Below are positions 37,134-47,332 of a DNA stretch of 64,000 nt, piece after piece (positions within the stretch are counted from its first letter, which is position 1; each line of letters begins with the position of its first letter). The stretch covers positions 2,235,204-2,299,203 of the forward strand of contig JACDQD010000009.1 in assembly GCA_019843655.1 (NCBI GenBank), read 5' to 3'. The notes below the pieces were generated by a model. It did not search any database and was not told the origin of the DNA. It saw only the letters and a program-made list of their open reading frames with translations. The translations under genes were made by a program, and so were the position numbers. The DNA is from Lethocerus indicus (taxonomy: Eukaryota > Arthropoda > Insecta > Hemiptera > Belostomatidae).

Positions 37134-37344
37134 AGGTTTGTGGTGTTTCTGTCTCCTCTCGCTGGTTTGGTCTTTTACTAGACCGGTTTCGGCCGCTCGC
37201 CATCTTCATTAGCGGTGTTAGTCACTGTTGGCACTTCGGATGTCTAGCAGAAGACCAAACCAGCGAGAGAAGACAGAAACACAAATCTATGAACCACAAA
37301 CCTACGTTATTCCAACCCCTCGCAGACCACAAAACAGGTATGTT
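37134..37344 (-). mobile_element. Fold-back family A, copy A2, with 12-bp target duplication
   Basis: A 211-bp copy in reverse orientation. The exact 12-mer AAAAATTACAGC occurs at 37122-37133 and again at 37345-37356, immediately outside the repeat, and marks a target-site duplication. The inverted arms are long. GTTTCTGTCTCCTCTCGCTG on the left is answered by CAGCGAGAGAAGACAGAAAC on the right. The centre carries CGGCCGCTCGCCATCTTCAT and the GTTAGTCACTGTTGGCAC block. The constant end is at the right (TTCCAACCCCTCGCAGACCA, then AAACAGGTATGTT). Noncoding. Confidence 0.9.
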
Positions 37345-37356
37345 AAAAATTACAGC

Positions 37357-38559
37357 CTTTAAAGGTTGTGCTCCAAAAACATTTATGACTTTTGGTCCGC
37401 TGCTACCGTAATAAAATCCCCGTTGCTTATAGATATGCATAAATTATTTTCTTAACATGTCAAAATGGGGCTTCTCTTTACGCATTCCTTGTGTTGAAAC
37501 CTTTTCAAGTCTGGACATCGATACTTGAAAACCAGGATCATTTTTTTCCCCGTGCTTATTCCGTGTCAGTAGCTCCGAATATTCTTTCGGTGGTGCCCTT
37601 CCAAAGTCCGAAAATCCATTTAGAATGACTGTGTTTTACAGGCCTAATAAATATCACATTACTAGTGTCAGTGAGTAAGTAATTTCGAACTTAGCGGAAC
37701 TGTTACTTTGTATCGTGATTTGTAAATGATGAAATCCTATTTATTCTACGTATATAATACCTTAGTAATCATCCACGTAAATTCAACATTGTGGTATACA
37801 CCTTTTAAGAGGTACAGATTAGGGTTTATTTCGGAAAGCACGTCCAATGCCGTACGTGTCTTCTGTGAAACCTTTACATTCGTCACAGTGTCTTGTCCTG
37901 TTTAGAAGGTTAAAGAGGATGTGACCCCGTGTCCTGCTTGGGAGAGCATTAATCTTCATAGGACATGTTCTATTGTGGTCTGTTATTGTTATCTATTAAC
38001 ATCGATAGCCTTGTGACTTTTGTAATCTTGTCGTCGAAAGGGGTTGTCGAAAGATGTTCCGCAAATTAGACGTGTTTAGGATAGATTAGTTTAAAATTTG
38101 AATTAGGAATTAACCTACGTTTTTTTAATTTGCTGTTTGTTTATGGTGTTTTATAACATAGAAGCGGCATGCATGCATATTATTATTTTAGTACGTTTTG
38201 AGATTTGTGTTTGAGAATTGTGGTGGACACTGGAGCGAAACCTGTTAACGTAAGTCAATTATCTCATTTTGAATATGGTACTATGATCATTTTCACGACA
38301 ATAATTTTGACTGTAGAAAGGATTTTCTTGTTGGTTCCACGTCGAAATTGTATCCTACTTCAGTTCTTGAACACCTTAGCAAATAGAAACACCATTGATG
38401 AATTCGCAATTTCTTTGGCACTGAGAAAGGTGTAAAATTTCAAACCATAAATAAAATAAATATTATTCTATTTTGCCGTCCGCTTTAAGGCACTGTTATC
38501 ACGAGTGAATTTCACTTTGTAAATACTATTTATGGCCAAGCTTGAAAACCTCAGGATTT
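37357..38559. other. No gene seen between repeat copies A2 and A3
   Basis: About 1.2 kb of AT-rich DNA. No frame above 76 codons (38205-38435, plus) and none recognisable. Confidence 0.5.
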
Positions 38560-38572
38560 CAATAACCGTCGA

Positions 38573-38784
38573 GTTTCGTGATCTGCGAGGGGTTGGGATA
38601 CCGTAGATTTTTTGTATTTCTGTCTCCTCTCGCGGCTTTTTGGTCTTTTGCTAGACCGGTTTCCATGGCCGCTCGCCATCTTCAGTAGCGGTGTTACTAT
38701 TGGTGGTCACCAATACCGAACCGAATCCGACCGGCCTAGCAAAAGACAAAACCAGCGAGAGGAGACAGAAATACAAAAAATCTA
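38573..38784 (+). mobile_element. Fold-back family A, copy A3, with 13-bp target duplication
   Basis: Flanked by the exact 13-mer CAATAACCGTCGA at 38560-38572 and 38785-38797. Long inverted arms: CGTAGATTTTTTGTATTTCT and GTCTCCTCTCG on the left, CGAGAGGAGACAGAAATACA and AAAAATCTA on the right. Between them lie GGTCTTTTGCTAGACCGGTT and GCCGCTCGCCATCTTCAGTA. The centre is short and diverged compared with A4 and A6. The constant left end GATCTGCGAGGGGTTGGGAT is partly degraded. Confidence 0.9.
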
Positions 38785-38797
38785 CAATAACCGTCGA

Positions 38798-40770
38798 CGT
38801 TGACCGCATTATTTTCGCACTGATGACATAATTTGCATGTGCCGAACAGGACTTGTCAAATTGCCAAGTCCACGCATCGAGTCTTTGAGGTGGTCCTTTC
38901 GCCAGTCGATGAAAGAGAGGAGTCGCCCAGTATATGGAATAAGTGAGTAGAAAACGCGCAACGATTTCAATTTCTTCAGAGCGTTTTAGCTTTGTTTCGG
39001 GTTCGGAATTCTTTCATAAAAAAAATATCCCGATAAGCCGGCCACAATCGGTGGTAAACAGTTTTTTTATCGCGAGTGTCGTTTGGTTTGAACGAAATGC
39101 TGGGCTACGTCTTCCTAATAACAATTCGAAACTTGTTTGAATTTTGGATAAATTTGGCTTAACGGCCGGTAAGTCGAATAATTTTATCAGCATTTAGATA
39201 ACTGAAGCTCTGCATGTCATTAATCCGTACCAGTAACACGCTTTCGACTTTTTCCTACGGTATTTTCAGAAAAAATCTGCAATTTCACCCAGCAAACCTG
39301 AACCGTTAATGTTGGGGGGAATTTAGAACTGAAATGAAACCGATCATAATCAGTTCCATTTCACTATAAATGAAGCGGAACGAATAAAATTAATTGCGTC
39401 CATTTTTCAACTACGAAATCGTCCAATTCATAATGGAGGGGGGCTGAGTGAGACCGTCCGATCTAAAATCTAATATCTCAGGTTCATCTTGGGGCAATAT
39501 ATCTGACTGTCAATGCTGTCCCATAGGGTCATGTTTGATTGATGCAGCGCTTCCTCAGTACTTATGACGAGTCCGACATTAGTCACGCTCTTAGCTGTTA
39601 TCCTTTTTTCCCTAATAAATTTGAACATCCCTTTTCTTTCCCCCCCTTCTTTGTCTCCCGCTTTATTGTTTTTTTCCCTCTATTTCTTTTTCTTTTTAGT
39701 TTTTTCTGTCTGTCCCGACGGTGTGTCCCGACAACAATCAAGCCGCATTCCTCTTTAGGAAATTCATCTCCGGCCGTGTCCCGCCTAAGACGACATGGAA
39801 AAATTCATGGATTATTGTCCCTCCTATTTTAATTTTTCACATAATTTCCCGCGAAAAAGGTTATATTATTACTTTATTATATTGGGATGTTTATTTCTGT
39901 TCTAATTTTCCGACGCATTTTCGGATCTTGTGAGGCACAACATTGCACTATCGCTCTATGCTCTGTCTATCCCGGGCCAGAGATAAGTCACGAACAAGCC
40001 GAGGCAAAAAGTCGAACTAATCTCTACTTTGAATTCAAGCGTCTCGTTAATTTTATCTATTCTCAGCAGTCTGTACGTGCAATATATTGCATATCAGTCG
40101 AACTGAAGATGTAATATTTCGTGTCAAAAATACCAATTCGTTTGTCCTAATATACTTCTGATTTGTTTTCTTGAACTAATGATATTATAGCATCCTCGAA
40201 TTGAATACAATTTCTTAAAATAAACATATATTTATCCTTTTTAGAGTTTCTATTATTTCCTGAAGTCTCTTTAGAATTTAGCGTTTCTTAATTGAGATTC
40301 GCCGCTCTAAAATTTTTCTGGTGTTCGATTTTCGCAGCAATTAACTGAGGCGTCCTACCTATGATAGGGATAGTTGTTTCTTCCTGAATGCTTCCAATTC
40401 CGAGCTCGATTTAAGCCCGTTGCTCTCAATATTTGTGGCGAGTTGCCGATATATAATGAGATCTGATTTCGATTCGTTGCAGTCTGTTTGGTGCTATGCT
40501 TTCGCCTGTAGCCGTTCATTAATACTGCTCTTTCTCGGTGTCCCAAGACCACTGCAACCACTTTCCTGATCGGGGACAGCTTCAGTACTCGCTCCGTGTG
40601 TCGGTCAATGTCATATTTTGGTGTTTAATTGCCCAATTGCATTCAGTTACGAAAAATTAGTATACTCATGCAGTCAAAAGTTGATAATTTTTCATTTTCT
40701 ACCATTCGTCAGTAGGTTGCTTGGGTACGTCCGGTCCCGATGAGACATCTTGCCCATATACTGTTGATAC
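38798..40770. other. No gene seen; includes a polypyrimidine tract
   Basis: Unique DNA with a long pyrimidine-rich tract at about 39599-39715 (T and C runs). The minus-strand frame at 40355-40561 (68 codons) is Arg/Asn-rich and not recognisable. Other frames are short. Confidence 0.5.
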
Positions 40771-40782
40771 TGAAGTTTTTTA

Positions 40783-41121
40783 GTTTAACATACCCGTTTT
40801 GTGGTCTGCAAGGGGTTGGAATACCGTAGATTTGTGTTTTTGTCTCGTCTCGCCGGTTCTGCTAGACCGGTTTCGGCCACTCGCCATCTTCAGTAGCGCG
40901 GTGTCAGTCACTTTTGGCACTTTGGACGTTTTTTCGGGAATCCTCCCCAAAAACACAATAACAAGACGCGTATATATACGCACGACGAACAGACAACCAC
41001 CGCAGTACAAGTGACAGTGACAGTGCAGTGAGTTTGCCCCCGAAAAATATCCAAAGTGCCAATAATGACTAACACCGCTGCTGAAGATGGCGAGCAGCCG
41101 AAACCGGTCTAGCAAAATCTA
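40783..41121 (+). mobile_element. Fold-back family A, copy A4 (near full length), 12-bp target duplication
   Basis: A 339-bp copy between exact 12-mers TGAAGTTTTTTA (40771-40782 and 41122-41133). It starts with GTTTAACATACCCG and GTCTGCAAGGGGTTGGAATA. The left arm includes TGCTAGACCGGTTTCGGCCA and CTCGCCATCTTCAGTAGC. The central segment is kept in A4, A6 and A7. It contains CCCCAAAAACACAATAACAA, the TATA-like palindrome CGCGTATATATACG, and AAGTGACAGTGACAGTGCAG. The right arm mirrors the left (CCAAAGTGCCAATAATGACT, then AAGATGGCGAGCAGCCGAAA) and ends at AAATCTA. No open frame of note. Confidence 0.92.
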
Positions 41122-41133
41122 TGAAGTTTTTTA

Positions 41134-44100
41134 CATAATGTACTTTCGACAATAACCTTGTAGTGACAGTTCTAGCAGGATTGGAAGTCGACATAAATCA
41201 ATATCTAAACCCCCGAATGGTATTCCAAACCGTCGTTACTTAAATACATTTTCACTTATAGTGGCGAACTTTGCGATTTATTACTGCAAGGTTGGTTGTG
41301 TAGAGAAAAAACTGGCGAAGAATATTGGCAGCCTTGAAATCGGTGACGACAATTACGATAACGAAAGCGACGATAGGGACAGTATCTTGTTTAGACCTTG
41401 GTTATTACTGTTAATAAGAGCCAAGGTCGGAGAGGCTTCATGACCGCACTTATTTCCACCGCAGCGTCCTCCTCCTTCTGCCGTTATTCGTTAATGGAAC
41501 AGGAGAATATATGAGATGCACTTCCACGTACTCTCTGCGCAAGTTGGAATAAACTAAAATAATTAAACTGCCGTTTCAAAAACGCGGCAATAAAAGAATT
41601 TATGTCTCACTGGAAATCCAGTTTGTGTTCCTGGAATGTCGACGGAATGGAGGAAAACACGGCACTGCCTCCGCCGATTTTTTCTGCCTTATAAGGTTTG
41701 AAGGGTTTTATCTAAAATTGACTTCCTGGAAATTTGTTTCCTTTCTGTTTTTTATAAATGTTTACATATGCATTGATTTCTGAAATATTCATCAGGCATC
41801 GTATTGGTGTAAGTACTTAAAAATCTTTGTGGGACATCTCCCAGTTTATTTGGATATTCCTTATGTTATTAATTACAATACAAGGTGATACTGAAGCATC
41901 TCGACTGATTTAAATTTCCAAAATCAGGAATTTATAATGTGTAAACAACCTAGGTTTTTGATTTTTATGTAGATTTGGATTTCACCTTTTTATTTCACGA
42001 ATTTGATTCCAATAAAATTGATTTAACCAGGTTATAAAATTCGGTATCGTGTGGTCGTCGAATGTAAACCTTAACGGGATTCAGGAATTCAGAAAATTTC
42101 GAATATCGAAGCCAGGATTGGCCGTGTAGGCGCCTGCCCGCAGTCTGTGTAGGTTGGTCGGTGAAAGAATTTCATGAAAGTCATTTGGAGATCAAACCGA
42201 GCCGGGTACCGTTACTGTACACATGGCCGGCTGTTAATAGAAATCTAAAAGTCAAATCTGTTTTTAAAAGAGTTTAATAATTGAACTGTGCAGTTCTCGC
42301 GATTTCTGTCGTTTTTCATGAAACTAATTCACGCAGTGAAAATAATCTTATGACTAAGTTCTGTGGAGGTATTTGTTCTCTGCTGGTAATCAATTCAAAT
42401 TTACATTTGACTACAAAATAACTAAAACGTTATTTTTAACTTATTATTCTTGTTCGAACTAAAAAGTATTAACTATTAATGGTTTGGAATACCTGTTTGG
42501 GTATCTTCGAGGGTTTGGAATACTTTATTTTTGTAATTATATCTTCTCGCCGAGAAAATCATTTTCCTTTTTTGCTTATTTCTGCGTTCAGCATTCGAAT
42601 TATTTTCGTCTTTTCATCGCCTGGAATATATTTTGGTTCTCGTTTTAATATGATTTATATTTATATCGTTAATAACTTATAGGCAATGAACACCGCATGC
42701 TTACGCAAAAATTTGTATTATCCATCTTATAGGGTATACATTTCAGTAACAGTCTCTTATTCGGTAGGTGTATTGGGACACGAGAAGGGAGGGGGAACCG
42801 AAATAAGTTTTTCGGTACAAGAATGGTTTTCCGATCAGGAAAAATTCCATTATTCGGGATTGAAAAAGTTTGAACTGTTAATTGTACTCCGTTCCCTTGG
42901 ACTAGGCCGGTCGTTGTTGGGATACTGTCGCGTCGAAGCTCCACATATGGGATCACCCCATTTCCCGAACGTATTCCCGATGGGATGAGGTTCCATCCCC
43001 CCCTGCTGTCGCTACGGCGGATAGGGAAACTTGGAACGCCGGCCGAATTGGGAAATGGGAGATGAAGAGAGAGGCTTGGGGATCGTTAAGATTTCATCGA
43101 ATTACATCCTCCTCCTCCTCCTGCTGATTACTTTAAGCCTCGAGTGTTTCCCAATTATTGTCCAATTTGTCTTTCGCCGGGTCTCACATCGGGGTAATCG
43201 AATGAAAAACGGTTTCGAGCGCACCGCAGTTGCAGGGGAACTTCATTTGTGTTCCGAAACTGAAGGCTGTTTCGGGCGATCGGTTCCGAATTCGGCTTGA
43301 AATAATCAGAAAATAAATAATCCCAATAAACAGTCGAAAACTGGACAAATTTCCAGAGAGTTTAAATGGCGTTGGTTTGGAAATTCCGACTAGGAGAAAT
43401 ATCCGTTTGGAATTTTATTGAAATAATATTGTAATGACTCGGGCCGAAAGTGCCGTGAGCTTTCGATGAGGGTGTTGACACGAGCGTGTTGACACGAGGT
43501 GCAGATAAGGCATATTAGAACAGGATTATGATATGAGGGCGCGTCGTGTACGAAGGACGTTGAATCGAAGCGAGACATTGATCGGAATTTGGAACCGTGA
43601 AGGACCGCCCAACCCTATTTGCTCGCCAGTGAGCCGGAAAATTTCTCGGGAAGGTCGAAACTCCATAAAGAACAGATTTAGGGAAAATCGTGGTTATTTT
43701 TTCTTAACCCTCTATGGGCCCTTGTAACTTTCAGTTCACATTTTAATTTATCGACAAATAATTACAGCTTTTTTCGTGAGACGGCGCATAAATCTTAAAC
43801 CTATAACGTTGTCAAGACAAGCAATATCAATATAAATTTTTTTCATTCGCATATACAGGTTTATAATTGCTGATTTTTCGTTCTCCCAATTTTTTTGGAT
43901 TTAAAATAAAAATTCGTCCTGTAGTGGGTTAAATTAGTATTGAGGGGAATTTAAATAATCCTAAATATTGTTGTCAAATTAAAGAAAGTAATTATATTGC
44001 CACTAATATTGAGCTATCAAAAGCGGTCTAATACAAGGCGAGATTCAGAGTCGGGAGAAAAGAATTATTTTTTATTATGTATATTCAATAAATTTAAGTG

Positions 44101-44690
44101 AAGGTTGTCTTGCTTTTCTTACGAGGGATATGTCCCGATATTAGATCGGGATGCTTAAATAATGTTCAGGAAGCGGTAAAAATAAATGTTTGGAATTGTC
44201 CACGGGAGATATTCGGATTTCGTCGTATAAAACCTATTTTTAAATCGGTTCTGTCTATAATGTACGTACTTACGTTCGGCAGAATAATTACTGTTATCGC
44301 GCGAAAGCCTATATAGTGGAATTTTCATAAATACAGGCTCCGGCCCTTATTTACCGTCCTCAGTATTGTACGGCCTGTCGTAAATTTACACTCCGCGTAT
44401 TCAATATGTCCGGCCACTGGTCCGGGACGAGAGTAGGGCAGCGCGTCGCCATGGAGACGGCGCCCGGACGCCGCGGGACGACCGCCGCCTCGGTTGTTTA
44501 ATCACCGATCGGAATTCACAATTGGGCCATGAGGGTGGACCCTCCCTCGGGCTACTCCCTACAGCGCCCTCCCCACACCACCCCGGGGCTAACAACTCTA
44601 TTAATTAAATATTTCCGAACAACTCCCCCAACAATCGTTGCCGTCCTATGTTTCCAACGAAGCTCAAACGCTAAGAGTATTCCCTCGTAC
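41134..44690. other. No gene seen; CpG-rich patch at 44.4-44.6 kb
   Basis: Unique DNA with frames up to 100 codons (42686-42988, plus; 42669-42956, minus over the same bases), none recognised. At 43471-43498 the 12-mer GTGTTGACACGA occurs twice. The stretch 44400-44600 is strongly CpG-rich and includes CGCGTCGCCATGGAGACGGC. Confidence 0.45.
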
Positions 44691-44887
44691 TTTAATATAC
44701 CTGTTTTGTGGTCTGCGAGGGGTTGGAATACTGTAGGTCCGCGATGTTTCTGTCTCCTCTCGCCGGTTTGGTCTTTTGCTAGACCGGTTTCGGCCGCTCG
44801 CCATCTTCAGTAGCGGTGTTAGTCACTGTTAGCACTTTGGATGTTTTTGGGCATCCTCACTGTACTGTCGCTGTCACTTGTACTGTC
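44691..44887 (+). mobile_element. Fold-back family A, copy A5 (right arm missing)
   Basis: The constant left end TTTAATATACCTGTTTTGTG and GTCTGCGAGGGGTTGGAATA leads into a well-kept left arm (CTTTTGCTAGACCGGTTTCG, GCTCGCCATCTTCAGTAGCG, TTAGTCACTGTTAGCACTTT). After GGGCATCCTCACTGTACTGT the sequence reads the central block in the opposite sense (CGCTGTCACTTGTACTGT), then stops. The right arm is absent and I found no flanking duplication, so this copy is rearranged or truncated. Confidence 0.85.
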
Positions 44888-44982
44888 TAGTGGCCACTAC
44901 TTGTACTTGTTATGGAACAGTTGCTAGTTGAAGAACTAATCAAAGAGGTTGCACGGAAATTAAACTTTTTAACTTAATGGGT

Positions 44983-45051
44983 CCTCAATTTTTCGTTGAT
45001 CCTTAATTCTTCGTAGGCCCTTTATTTTTCATAGACCCTTAATTACTACAG
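44983..45051. repeat. 18-bp tandem repeat, about 3.8 copies
   Basis: Consecutive units in exact 18-base register: CCTCAATTTTTCGTTGAT (44983), CCTTAATTCTTCGTAGGC (45001), CCTTTATTTTTCATAGAC (45019) and the partial CCTTAATTACTACAG (45037). A multiple of three, but no frame is carried beyond the array. A perfect inverted repeat CTCATAGTA-G-TACTATGAG lies downstream at 45341-45359. Confidence 0.85.
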
Positions 45052-47020
45052 TACATGTGAAAGTGAATGCTAACACGCCGCGAATGCTTCTATCGGTTCT
45101 TTATTTTGAACGGTGCGGGAACAATTTTAAAAGACACTTTGTCACCAACGAAACGCACTTTGAAAGAGCTCTGGGACAACTGAAACCTGTCTCATAAACG
45201 GATAAGAGATCAGATTGAATGTAATTATAAACAAAGAGAGGAGAAGGAACTTATCGGACACCCTAATATATCTACTGTAATAAAATAAACTATTTTTTTA
45301 GAAATTGTTCTAATAACCACAAGTATAAAGCCACCAAAGCTCTCATAGTAGTACTATGAGTAGTGTATAATAGACTGATGTTCAGTGTAGGCACAATCCC
45401 CTTGATCCTAAAGTGGCGAAACAGAGTGGTACCTCGGGGGGGTTGGGATTGGAGTGAGGGGCAGGTGTTAACTCAGAGGGGTGTGCTCTTAAAGTTGGGC
45501 CGACCAATCGATATATGGCATAGTGTAGGGGGCCCCTAAAGCCCGCGCTTCGACTCACGAAGCCCCGACAGCCCGCTTTCGCCTCTCCCCACGCAGTAGT
45601 CGGACGGTACGCGGAACTTAGAGTTAGAGGCGGTGAATGGGGGAATGACCGGAAGTCTCCCATTCCCGGAAACCAATTCCCGAATATTCGATCTCGCCTT
45701 CTCGGTTTCGAAAAAAAGGCGTCGAATTGAATCCCACAAGGCGGCCTGCTAAATAATGGCCAGGGACGAATCGAAGCGCTGAGGTCAAACCGGCTCCACT
45801 CTTCACCTTCAACGTCGGTCATAGTTATTCCGAGAAACCATGTACGAATTTTCTTGCCAGGAAATGAATTCATGGACGCCTAAGTATCCGTGAGCAATAT
45901 ATAGTCCCGTGTAGTCTGAATCATTTTCAGTTCTTAGTCTCATTTCGTGGCGACTGTTCCCTTAATATTTTACTTGGTTCTCGCGAATTTTCGGGGGACA
46001 CTTTTCCTCATTCGCGAGCAAAACACTGTCCCAGTATCGTCTGCCATAAGGATAAATTGCTCTTAAGCAATTTTGAAACAAATTATTCTACAACTCAAAT
46101 ATGCGATATACCTTTTTCTATTTATGATTTCCTTCGTTTAGCTAATATCATTTTGGGGTGCAGTTAGGAGATCAACGTCCGCTTATCTCGTTATTAGGAA
46201 CTTCACAGATTTAGGCTATTGTTTTTATTGGAATTACAATATAATATTTGGGGAGACGGTTAGTAAACTTCTTTTATAATAATTTTTTATTGTAATATTA
46301 ATTACAATTTTTGTCCTACCTTCTCTCGGCCAGTAGCCCACTCTTATATTCCAATTGAAATAATGACCGAAAATAAGAAGAGGGATTCAAAAGGCTTCCC
46401 TTCGGCCCACACCTACTTTTTTATTCCCCTCCCCGTTCCTCTTCGTCTTCCGGGTTTTTTTTCTGTTCGTCTCCGCGAAGAAGATTACTTGCGGCGGCGG
46501 CGGCGGCGTCCCCTATTCCCGGCGGTAATATCCGGTTGGGTCGAGCGGGGCGACGACGACGCCGACGACGACGACGACGCCGCGGGGCTTCATCATTTCG
46601 GCGCGTCATTACGTAAATGGGTCTCCCAGATTGAATGAGACTACCGGCGGAGCATCCCTTTATTAATCCCTAAACTCACCCTTCACGTTCCCGCGCCCCC
46701 CCCCTTCACGAGCCGTTCCCTTTAGAAAGGCGCTTCAATGAATTTGCCGCCGGCTCAATGTGTAACGCGATAGCCAACCCAACCGACGTATAGAGAGAGT
46801 GTGGGCATAAAATTGATTATCTCGAGTGACCGAATAGAATATTTTAATAATTCAAATTTATATAATCTCAGTTTCTTTTGAATAAAAAAGAGAACTCTCA
46901 ACAAATCCGGGAGTATTTTTGAATTTTTGATATCATACAAGTGAAGTGACAACGTTTTGTATATTGACAGGGGCTTCCTTTTCATGTTTAAGTCAGGACT
47001 TTGATTGAGTCGAGCCATAT
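45052..47020. other. No established gene; GC-rich island with overlapping open frames
   Basis: At 45382-45873 three overlapping minus-strand frames (163, 67 and 62 codons) lie in a GC-rich block. The longest has MTDVEGEEWSRFDLSASIRP near its start but no recognisable domain, so I do not call a gene. Next to it, 46486-46582 holds triplet repeats (listed separately). Otherwise unique DNA. Confidence 0.4.
46492..46582. repeat. GC-rich triplet repeats (CGG)n and (GAC)n
   Basis: CGG array at 46492-46508, and an ACG/GAC array with one interruption at 46551-46582, about 40 bases apart. In the plus frame at 46363-46638 they encode an Arg run and an Asp run; the minus frame gives Arg and Ala runs. 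Both are repeat translations, not evidence of a gene. Confidence 0.85.
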
Positions 47021-47024
47021 GGTA

Positions 47025-47332
47025 GTTTAACATACCTGTTTTGTTGTCTGCGAGGGGTTGGAATACCGTCGTAGATTTCGTGTTTCTGTTTCCTCTCGCC
47101 GGACCGGTTTCGGCCGCTCGCCATCTTCAGTAGCGCGGTGTCAGTCACTGTCGGCACTTTGGATGTTTTTCGGGCATCCTCCCCAAAAACACAATAACGA
47201 GACGCGTATATATACACACAGGACGAACGGACAACCGCCACAGTACAGGTGACAGTGACGGTGCACTGAGGATTCCCCCCGAAAAATATCCAAAGTGCCA
47301 AAAGTGACTAACACCGCTACTGAAGGTGGCGG
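47025..47332 (+). mobile_element. Fold-back family A, copy A6 (near full length)
   Basis: It starts with GTTTAACATACCTG and GTCTGCGAGGGGTTGGAATA, followed by GGACCGGTTTCGGCCGCTCG (the GTTTGGTCTTTTGCTA block is deleted). The centre is closely like A4 (ACACAATAACGAGACGCGTA, TATATACACACAGGACGAAC, GTGACAGTGACGGTGCACTG). The right arm (ATATCCAAAGTGCCAAAAGT, GACTAACACCGCTACTGAAG) stops early. No flanking duplication was found. The minus-strand frame it carries repeats the MASGRNRS-like peptide of other copies, a by-product of the shared arm. Confidence 0.9.

Noticed and set aside
40355..40561. Minus-strand 68-codon Arg/Asn-rich frame
   Set aside because: Looked briefly like a retroelement fragment, but no specific motif could be matched.
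44700..44740. Family A block GAGGGGTTGGAATACYG as a tRNA-like B box (SINE promoter)
   Set aside because: It differs from the B-box consensus GGTTCGANNCC by a substitution and an insertion, and no A box lies at proper spacing upstream.
46363..46638. Frames with Arg, Asp or Ala runs on both strands
   Set aside because: Direct translation of CGG and GAC repeats.
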